Under the pieces are notes generated by a model, which worked only from the letters and a program-made list of their open reading frames with translations, was not told where the DNA came from and ran no database searches. Position numbers and translations under genes: made by a program. 13,899 nt of DNA, taken from NCBI GenBank assembly GCA_964516325.1, contig CAZFAP010000129.1, positions 1 to 13,899 of the forward strand, given 5' to 3'. Of this stretch, positions 8,557 to 13,899 are shown in pieces; position 1 is the first letter of the stretch; each line of letters starts with the position of its first letter. Source of the DNA: CAZFAP01 sp964516325 (GTDB lineage Bacteria; Auribacterota; JABMQX01).

Positions 8557-10587
8557 ATGCTTTCTCGAGCAATTGGTCTCAGTCTGGCGATAATCTCCAT
8601 CTCCGCCTGGGCGGCGCCGAACCTTGTCGAGAACCCAGGCTTGGAGGAATCGGACGATATGGGCGATCCCGCGGGCTGGGGATGCTGGGGATCGGAGGCG
8701 GGCGAGGTCGTCGCTGACGAAGTTTTTGAGTGGGAGCCGGAGGGACATTCCGGCGAGCGGTCGGTTTCGATTCGGGAGGAAGGTTGGGGGAGACGCGGCT
8801 GGTGGTACACGATTGTTCGGGGCGTCAAGCCCGGGCGATGGCACTCGGTCTCGATCTGGGCGAAACGCGACCGACCGACCGGGTGGCTGCCGGAGTTGGA
8901 GTTATTCGGGGAGAAGAGGGTGCTGAACCTGTACCGCGTGGGGGTCTGGGAGAAGTTCGATTGGCTTCTGAACTCCGGCGGGTGTGAGGGGGAGGCAGTT
9001 CTCAGGCTGGTCAACTGGAGGAAGCCGTACAAGGTTTGGTTTGATGATGTCCGGGTGGAAGAATTCGGGGTGGAAGTTGATGGCGAGGCGAAGGGAGGGA
9101 ATCTGAGCTGGCGGAGTCGCGAGACGGGCGCCCTTGTCGTGTTTGAAGTGGAGGCATCGAAGTCTGAAGGGTTCAACGGGGATGTCAGGCTCGTGGGGAG
9201 AACGGTGTCCAATCAGATTGTCATCCGCACGGCGCAGCCATTCTTCCGGCTCGAGGAAGGTGCAGACCTCTGGAACACACTGCCCAAGAAGTTGGATCTG
9301 TATCCGGACTTGGACGAAATGCGCGGCGAGTGGTATTGGCGGGTCAAGGCGTTTCAGAATGACACTTTGCTCGCAACCTCCCAACCGCGAAAAGTCACGG
9401 TCGAACCGGCGAAGGAAGGAACACGGGAGGTGGTCTCGCCGGGGGAAGAAATCCTGCCGCCGCTAAGGGCGCAGTCCAGCGAGCGCATTTCTTTCGACGA
9501 GAATCTCAATCTCCTCATGGCGGGTAAGCCTTTCTTCCCAATCGGCATCTATTCCCTGCCAGCAGAGAGATTTTGGGAAGCGAAGAGAGCAGGGTTCAAC
9601 ACGGTTCTGACAGATGAAGTCGTCGCAGCTCAGCGGGCCGGTTTGAGGGCGATCGTCCCGAGTGGGTCTCGGCGAAAGTCGGTAGCGCAGGCGTCTCGCC
9701 TGCATTCCCTGCTTTGCCTCTGTCCGAGGATGAAAATGCAGGCGGGGACGCCTGCGCTACTGGGTCTTCGTGAAAGTGGGACGCAAGATTCGATAATTGC
9801 CCGGTATTTATGGGACGAGCCTGACCAGGGAAACATCAGTCCCCGGGAAGTATTTCAGGCGCACACGCAGGAGAAAACGGACGATCCCCATCACCCCACG
9901 GCCATTGTGGTCTATAGGCCGGAAAACTTCCCCGCGTACGCTTCGACGTCGGACATTCTGATGACCGATCCATATCCCGTCCCGCACCGGCCCCTGAGCA
10001 CGGTCTCCGAGTCCGTGAGGGCGGCGAGAAAAGCCGTGGGCGACAGGAAGCCCGTCTGGGCGGTGATTCAGGCTTTCGACTGGTCCGATGCTTCACAGGA
10101 AGCGCGGCGGACCGGCTGGGCGAGATGGCCGACTTTCGAGGAAGAGAGGTGCATGGCTTACCTTGCGGTCATCAACGGGGCAAAGGGGATTTTGTTCTTT
10201 CGGTTCTGCGGGGAAGGCGAGCACGACCCAGCGAACTGGCGGGGATTGAAGCGTCTGGCGAGGGAGCTGAGAGAACTATCGCCAATTCTTATGCTCAGGA
10301 CGCAGGAGGCGATGGTTTCCCCCGATGTGCAGCCTCCGGACGAGTCAGGCGTGCAGGACGAAGGCAAGGAGATAGAGTGGATTGTCAAGGGCGACGGCTT
10401 CCGGACGTACCTTATCGCGGCAAACAACTGGCCGGGAATACGGCGAGCGACGTTTTCATTCGAGAGAGAGTTAGGCGAATTCGTGAGCCTTCCCCTGGAG
10501 AAAAGAAAGTTAGGAACCGAAGGGCGATCATTCTCGGACGTCTTCGAGGCGTACGGCGTTCACGTTTACGAGCTGAGATTTCGGTGA
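8557..10587 (+). CDS. Secreted glycosidase-like TIM-barrel protein with CBM-like module, 676 aa
   Basis: I chose the ATG at 8557 because it begins a clean signal peptide (MLSRAIGLSLAIISISAWA, cut before APNL) and follows a GGGGG run (8541-8545); an in-frame GTG at 8488 would add 23 unlikely residues. Residues 21-175 resemble a CBM4/9 jelly-roll (NLVENPGLEES, ending FDDVRVEEF). Residues 185-285 are FN3-like (WYWRVKAF). Residues 315-600 form a TIM-barrel-like domain: FFPIGIYSLP (about 325), YLWDEPD with Asp420-Glu421, TDPYPVP (about 470), KPVWAVIQAF (about 497) and MAYLAVINGAKGILFF (533 on). The YLxDEP strand end is typical of glycosidase-like barrels, where the Glu is often the acid/base residue; substrate and activity are unproven. 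Residues 376-401 come from an inserted palindromic repeat, which may disturb the barrel between the IVP strand and the DEP strand. Confidence 0.88.
   Translation: MLSRAIGLSLAIISISAWAAPNLVENPGLEESDDMGDPAGWGCWGSEAGEVVADEVFEWEPEGHSGERSVSIREEGWGRRGWWYTIVRGVKPGRWHSVSIWAKRDRPTGWLPELELFGEKRVLNLYRVGVWEKFDWLLNSGGCEGEAVLRLVNWRKPYKVWFDDVRVEEFGVEVDGEAKGGNLSWRSRETGALVVFEVEASKSEGFNGDVRLVGRTVSNQIVIRTAQPFFRLEEGADLWNTLPKKLDLYPDLDEMRGEWYWRVKAFQNDTLLATSQPRKVTVEPAKEGTREVVSPGEEILPPLRAQSSERISFDENLNLLMAGKPFFPIGIYSLPAERFWEAKRAGFNTVLTDEVVAAQRAGLRAIVPSGSRRKSVAQASRLHSLLCLCPRMKMQAGTPALLGLRESGTQDSIIARYLWDEPDQGNISPREVFQAHTQEKTDDPHHPTAIVVYRPENFPAYASTSDILMTDPYPVPHRPLSTVSESVRAARKAVGDRKPVWAVIQAFDWSDASQEARRTGWARWPTFEEERCMAYLAVINGAKGILFFRFCGEGEHDPANWRGLKRLARELRELSPILMLRTQEAMVSPDVQPPDESGVQDEGKEIEWIVKGDGFRTYLIAANNWPGIRRATFSFERELGEFVSLPLEKRKLGTEGRSFSDVFEAYGVHVYELRFR
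9663..9679 (+). repeat. Imperfect direct repeat, left flank of the palindromic element
   Basis: TGGGTCTCGGCGAAAGT lies 2 nt left of the inverted-repeat arm. It matches the sequence directly abutting the right arm (9761-9777) at 14 of 17 positions. It could be a diverged target-site duplication or part of a larger element unit. Confidence 0.55.
9682..9760. repeat. Palindromic repeat element inserted in frame in a coding sequence
   Basis: Arms at 9682-9706 and 9735-9760 are inverted copies: 14 identical outer bases (GTAGCGCAGGCGTC), one substitution plus a 1-nt length difference, then about 10 further matching bases. A 28-nt spacer separates them. The left arm also folds on itself (GCAGGCG-TCT-CGCCTGC) and so does the right, giving a clover-like structure. 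The host frame reads straight through as residues 376-401 (VAQASRLHS ... MQAGTPALL) with no stop or frameshift. The arm sequence and these peptides resemble REP-like elements I have seen scattered in environmental PVC-type genomes. No transposase is encoded, so any mobility would have to be supplied in trans. Confidence 0.85.
9761..9777 (+). repeat. Imperfect direct repeat, right flank of the palindromic element
   Basis: TGGGTCTTCGTGAAAGT starts immediately after the right arm ends at 9760 and pairs with 9663-9679, the mismatches being at three positions in the middle of the repeat. Together the two copies bracket the palindrome. Confidence 0.55.
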
Positions 10588-10622
10588 ATCGCTAACATCC
10601 ACAGGGTAACTTGATTCGGTTA

Positions 10623-10637
10623 TCTCTCGACGAGAGA
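10623..10637. promoter_or_regulatory. 15-bp perfect palindrome upstream of the MBL gene remnant
   Basis: TCTCTCG-A-CGAGAGA is a perfect 7-bp inverted repeat about one central base, 35 nt after the TIM-barrel stop and 61 nt before the ATG at 10699. A near-zero loop favours a dimeric-repressor operator over an RNA hairpin. I found no convincing -10/-35 pair beside it. Confidence 0.35.
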
Positions 10638-10698
10638 GCATCCGTCAGAAGAAATACAGGAGGGTCGTACAAGCGGTTGGCATAATAGGGAGGTGGAA

Positions 10699-11109
10699 AT
10701 GTTGAGGTTCGTCAGAGGTCTTATCGCGTCGTTAGGGGATCGGACAGGCGCAGGATCGCCAGGCAGAATTCTCGGTCTGGTCTGCGTCATTCTATTCTTG
10801 TCCTGTCCGGCGAGCGCGGCTGTCGTCGGAAAGGCGGAAAACCAGATAGCGACTTTTGAGGAAGTCCAGCCCAACGTGTTTCTCTTTCCCGATACGTGCA
10901 ACGTATATCTCATTCGGCGAGGGGACAGGGCGATGGCAATTGACTGCGGCTCCGGGAAGGTGCGTCCCCGCCTCGTTATAATACCATGCTCTTTGTCTTC
11001 TATGAAACTGACGAGAAGCAGGAGACAAGGCGACGGGGGAGACCGAAAAAAACAAAAAAGGCTGACACCATGGCCCTTCAGGAGCTTTGCTCTCTTCCTT
11101 GTCGCCTGA
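10699..11109 (+). pseudogene. Truncated exported MBL-fold hydrolase, 5' remnant
   Basis: AGGGAGG (10687-10693) lies 5 nt before the ATG at 10699, so this start is preferred over the GTG at 10693 that overlaps it. Residues 24-40 give a signal sequence (ILGLVCVILFLSCPASA, cut before AVVG) after a long N-region. Residues 52-88 match the opening strands of metallo-beta-lactamase-fold hydrolases: FEEVQPNVFLFPDTCNVYLI and then RRGDRAMAIDCGSGKV. After Val88 (codon ending at 10962) the similarity stops. The last 48 residues are basic, low-complexity and unlike any MBL, and there is no HxHxDH metal site. The fold normally needs about 200 or more residues, so the product is unlikely to be active. Rearrangement, element insertion with deletion, or an assembly join could each explain it. 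A convergent gene starts too soon for the rest to lie downstream. Confidence 0.75.
11019..11108. repeat. 12-bp inverted repeat bounding the foreign tail of the MBL remnant
   Basis: CAGGAGACAAGG (11019-11030) and CCTTGTCGCCTG (11097-11108) are inverted copies with 11 of 12 positions matching, 66 nt apart. They enclose an A-rich stretch (GAAAAAAACAAAAAAGG) and end inside the stop codon of the truncated ORF. The segment may be a small repeat element or its remnant; it encodes nothing recognisable. Confidence 0.5.
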
Positions 11110-11123
11110 TTGTTTGGAACTGA

Positions 11124-11182
11124 ACAGGATTTACAGGATAAGCGGGATGCTTCAAAAATCTTGTGTATCCTGTTCATCCTGT
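11124..11182. repeat. Inverted repeat of ACAGGAT units between convergent genes
   Basis: The left arm (11124-11140) reads ACAGGATTTACAGGATA and the right arm (11166-11182) is its inverse, TATCCTGTTCATCCTGT, with only the central 2-nt spacer differing. Each arm therefore holds two ACAGGAT units. The loop is 25 nt. It lies 14 nt after the MBL remnant and 42 nt before the end of the convergent gene. There is no T-run beside the stem, so an intrinsic terminator is unlikely, although a stem here could protect both mRNA ends. ACAGGAT-type palindromes recur in many environmental genomes, to my recollection. Confidence 0.75.
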
Positions 11183-11224
11183 CAGATTCGTCTTACTCGC
11201 CCGCGATGAGAAACCCCCGCGTAG

Positions 11225-13899
11225 CTATCTGATTTTCCGCAGCGTGACTTTCTCCTGAGTCTCTTCCTCCTCGCGAACGGTCACGTTGACGAAATCGTCC
11301 TCATACCCTAAGGCGCCGACCTTCGCGCGGTATCTCCCGGGGGAGACGTTCCGGCTGATATCCAGTCCGTCGGTTCGGGCGACCGCCTCGAACCCCATGT
11401 TCATCAGCTCTTTCAGGTCAGGGAAGAACCCCGTATAGAAGTTTCCTTGCTCGTCGAGAATCTCCACGGAAGGCCCAGTGATCGGCTGCCCCCGTTCGTC
11501 CACAACCTGGATGACAATCGTGCCGCCAGCGGTCAATGCGAAGTCCGCCCGGTTCCCTCCCCCGGAGCGAATCGTCACCTTCTGGCTGGCTGTCGCGTAG
11601 CCAATTGCGTCAACGGACACCACGTACTCGCCCGGCGCCAGCCCGGTCGCCGTGTACTCGCCGCCTTCACTTAGCGACAACTTCTCGGCGTACACAGTCC
11701 CGCCGCTGGCGTTCTTGGCGGAGAGATGAATCTGCTTGGGCCGGCGCGATGGATCGCTGTAAGTTACCTGCCCGGAGAGCGTCTCGCCGGTGCTCAAGGA
11801 GAAATCGAGGTCGGAGGGACCCCGGGCGTTCCGGACGGTGGCGGTCAATCCCTGCGGCGCGTAGCCTTCTTTCTTGGCGACGACGTAGTAGTCCCCATCC
11901 TGCACGGTGGAGATGGCGTATTTTCCTTCGGCGTCTGTTGTTGCATTGCCGCCGAGAGCCAATCCAATCTTCGCTATGGCCGCTCCATGGATGTCTGTCT
12001 CCTTGGTCCGTTCGAGGGTCAGCTTCGCCCCCTCGATCGGTTTTCGACTCTCCGCGTCCACCACCTTGCCAGAGATCCCGCCCTCAGGGAGCTCGATATT
12101 CTTCTCGAGATCATTGTCGGTTAACGTGATCTCGATCTGGAACAGCGGTGTCGGCATCATACCAACCATCTTCATGACAGCCAGGTCGTATTCGCCCGGC
12201 TGCAGGTTGTCTATTTCGTAGCGGCCGTCTTCATCAGTCCTATCGCTGGCTTGGCTCTGGCTTTTCGTGGCGGCCGTGGTCTTGTGAGAAGTCCCAACCA
12301 TGATCGTCAATCCGGCCTGCGGCTCGCCTTTCAGGGTGACCTTTCCATAGACTTTTCGCGGGCCGCCCACGGTGATGTCCAGGCGGGTCTCCTTGTCGTT
12401 TTCGACGCGCACGAAATGCATGTCCGTGGCGCTGGCTCCCATTTGCGGTGCTGTTGTGCTGACCTCAATAGCCCCGGCGGCATATACGCCCTCCTTCAGG
12501 TTCTTGAGGCCATACTTACCTTGCCCGTCGGTCTCGGTCATTTTCTGTCCGCCCGGTCCCACAGCCACGATCATTTTGGCGGGCTGGGGGTTGCCGCTCA
12601 GGTCTCGTACCGTTCCGACGAGGCTGCCGCCCTGGGATAACTCGATGATGAGGTTTGTGATGGCGTCGTTTTCCTTGAGGGTGAGGTCCTCGATGGTCTT
12701 CTCGGCGTAATCTTCCGCCGTGACAACCAGGTTGTAGGTCCCTGGCTCGAGCTTGATGAGGTCAAACATGCCTTTGGCGTCGGTCTTCGCCTCGGGAGCC
12801 GTCCCCGTCGGTATGGGGATGAGGAATGAGGACCCGGTAGTGGCTTTGACCGTCGCTCCCGCAATCGGCTGGAGGTCCACCTTCGCTAAGACCACCCCGG
12901 AAATCACCCCGCCCTGGACCAACTGAAACTCGACGTTCTCCGTGACCTCCCCTTTCCTTACTTTCACCGCCTGCTCCTCGGGGCAGTAGTTGGCGTGGCG
13001 AGCCTGGAGTGTGAAAGTTGCATCGGGCAGACCGCTGACCTCGAACTCTCCCTGCGCCTTTGTCGTCGCCAGAACTTTCCGCTCCGGCAGGCGGATCTCG
13101 CCGAGCAGCTCAGAACGGATCGGGTTTTTCTGCACGATCTCAGCTGCCTCGATGGGCTTGCCGATAGCATCCACAACATGCCCGCGGATGCCGCCCGCGG
13201 GTTGCTGCTTGATGAGAACGCCGCCGGTCGTTTTCTCCGGCTCCACGTCGATACCTGTCTTATAGGATTGCGCGTAGCCTTCCGCGATGGACGTCACGCG
13301 ATACTTTCCCCCCGAGAGACCCGAAACGCGGAATTTCCCCGCCGCGTCGTTAAACTCCTTCCCGTCGGTGGGGAGATAGATGTCCACCTCCTTTTTCTGG
13401 AACAACCCGATGACGAATCCGCCCCCGGCGTCCTCGGCGGCTGCGATGCGGAAGTGCTCGATCAGCTGCCCGGTTACCGCGTCCACCACGTTCCCCTCGA
13501 TGGCTCCGCCGGCGGTCAACGTCAGCACGATGTCCTGCTTCGGACCGCTCAGATTCTCGACCGCCTGGATGTAGTCGTCTTTTTGAGCGCTGATGAAGTA
13601 GCGTTTCCCTTTCTCGTAATCGAAGCCGAATCGCCCGTCATCCTTCGTCTCATACTTCAGGGGCTTACGCTCGCTCATAGTCTCCACCATCTTCTCCGGC
13701 GAGAAATCCGCCCAGGAGTAGAAAAATAGCTCCACGTTCGCGCCGGCAATCGGGTTGCCATCCTTGTCCACGACCTTTCCCGCGATGTCGTGCTCCTTTG
13801 CCTCACCCGGCTGCTCCACGATCTCCGTTGTCTCTTCCGAGGGCGCCGGCAAACCAGTTCCACCCGGAGTTGTCGTCTTTCCCGGCGAAGGTTTCACGA
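11225..13899 (-). CDS. Nine-module carboxypeptidase-regulatory-like repeat protein, N-terminus missing
   Basis: The frame ends at TAG (11225-11227) and is open to the right edge, so the true start lies outside; the GTG at 13897 is only the first possible start in view. Residues here are counted from that codon. After a Pro/Thr/Glu-rich linker (1-38) come nine tandem carboxypeptidase-regulatory-like (CarboxypepD_reg/PF13620-type) beta-sandwich modules, starting near HDIAGKVVD, AIEGNVVDA, IRGHVVDA, VISGVVLA, SLVGTVRD, RKVYGKVT, ISGKVVDA, TLSGQVTY and TIVIQVVD. Each has an internal turn such as DAKGMFDL or DEDGRYEI, then LxPGxY, and most end in a GG junction. No peptidase domain is present. Such arrays are usually rigid extracellular stalks or binding surfaces; the linker suggests an export or membrane segment upstream. 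It converges on the MBL remnant. The architecture is secure; the role is unknown. Confidence 0.9.
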   Translation of the reverse strand, partial: VKPSPGKTTTPGGTGLPAPSEETTEIVEQPGEAKEHDIAGKVVDKDGNPIAGANVELFFYSWADFSPEKMVETMSERKPLKYETKDDGRFGFDYEKGKRYFISAQKDDYIQAVENLSGPKQDIVLTLTAGGAIEGNVVDAVTGQLIEHFRIAAAEDAGGGFVIGLFQKKEVDIYLPTDGKEFNDAAGKFRVSGLSGGKYRVTSIAEGYAQSYKTGIDVEPEKTTGGVLIKQQPAGGIRGHVVDAIGKPIEAAEIVQKNPIRSELLGEIRLPERKVLATTKAQGEFEVSGLPDATFTLQARHANYCPEEQAVKVRKGEVTENVEFQLVQGGVISGVVLAKVDLQPIAGATVKATTGSSFLIPIPTGTAPEAKTDAKGMFDLIKLEPGTYNLVVTAEDYAEKTIEDLTLKENDAITNLIIELSQGGSLVGTVRDLSGNPQPAKMIVAVGPGGQKMTETDGQGKYGLKNLKEGVYAAGAIEVSTTAPQMGASATDMHFVRVENDKETRLDITVGGPRKVYGKVTLKGEPQAGLTIMVGTSHKTTAATKSQSQASDRTDEDGRYEIDNLQPGEYDLAVMKMVGMMPTPLFQIEITLTDNDLEKNIELPEGGISGKVVDAESRKPIEGAKLTLERTKETDIHGAAIAKIGLALGGNATTDAEGKYAISTVQDGDYYVVAKKEGYAPQGLTATVRNARGPSDLDFSLSTGETLSGQVTYSDPSRRPKQIHLSAKNASGGTVYAEKLSLSEGGEYTATGLAPGEYVVSVDAIGYATASQKVTIRSGGGNRADFALTAGGTIVIQVVDERGQPITGPSVEILDEQGNFYTGFFPDLKELMNMGFEAVARTDGLDISRNVSPGRYRAKVGALGYEDDFVNVTVREEEETQEKVTLRKIR

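Noticed and set aside
8493..9212. 239-codon minus-strand frame
   Set aside because: Antisense to the signal peptide and CBM-like region of the TIM-barrel protein; Ser/Pro/Thr-rich shadow translation.
9682..9760. CRISPR repeat or insertion sequence
   Set aside because: Only one inverted pair, no regularly spaced direct repeats or spacers, and no transposase; a REP-like palindromic element fits better.
10620..11177. 185-codon minus-strand frame over the MBL remnant
   Set aside because: Covers the plus-strand gene with its good ribosome site and signal peptide; the minus translation has no recognisable domain and crosses three inverted repeats.
11124..11182. Intrinsic bidirectional terminator
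   Set aside because: Correct position between convergent genes, but there is no T-run on either side of the stem and the loop is long.

Overview
The window reads as a chromosomal fragment of an uncultured, fairly GC-rich bacterium. The protein types suggest the PVC side of the tree (Verrucomicrobia, Kiritimatiellae, Lentisphaerae, Planctomycetes) or a similar candidate phylum. The grounds are very large secreted proteins built from beta-sandwich modules, a lamin-tail/CotH-kinase protein ending in a TSP3 repeat plus a 'W-S-S-V-P-G-R-x-Y' module, and a palindromic element of a kind I associate with such genomes. This assignment is inference; there is no rRNA, tRNA or other marker gene.

Layout, left to right. 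(1) Positions 1-3772, minus strand: the first 1257 codons of a giant secreted protein with two LamG/DUF1349-like domains, three PKD-like domains, FN3 domains, a discoidin-like domain and the start of a CBM6-like domain. It runs off the left edge, and its frame has no stop anywhere in the window. (2) Positions 3773-4392: a 620-bp divergent intergenic region with several hairpins and a plausible promoter reading right. (3) Positions 4393-8379, plus: a 1328-aa secreted CotH-family kinase-like protein with three lamin-tail domains. (4) Positions 8557-10587, plus: a secreted TIM-barrel, glycosidase-like protein with an N-terminal carbohydrate-binding-like module; a palindromic repeat element is inserted in frame. 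(5) Positions 10699-11109, plus: the 5' stub of an exported metallo-beta-lactamase-fold hydrolase, cut off before any metal-binding motif. (6) Positions 11110-11224: a convergent gap holding an inverted repeat of ACAGGAT units. (7) Positions 11225-13899, minus: the C-terminal 890 residues of a protein with nine tandem carboxypeptidase-regulatory-like modules; its start lies beyond the right edge.

All the intact genes appear to encode exported proteins concerned with surfaces, adhesion or carbohydrate. The CotH and TIM-barrel genes are co-oriented and 177 bp apart, so they could be co-transcribed. I see no CRISPR array, defence island, integrase, transposase or phage genes. The most unusual signals are the small repeat elements: one is tolerated inside a coding frame, and others cluster where the MBL gene is broken. 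I cannot support a claim of a wholly new system; the candidates for a closer look are the in-frame element and the secreted kinase-like protein with its large extracellular neighbours.
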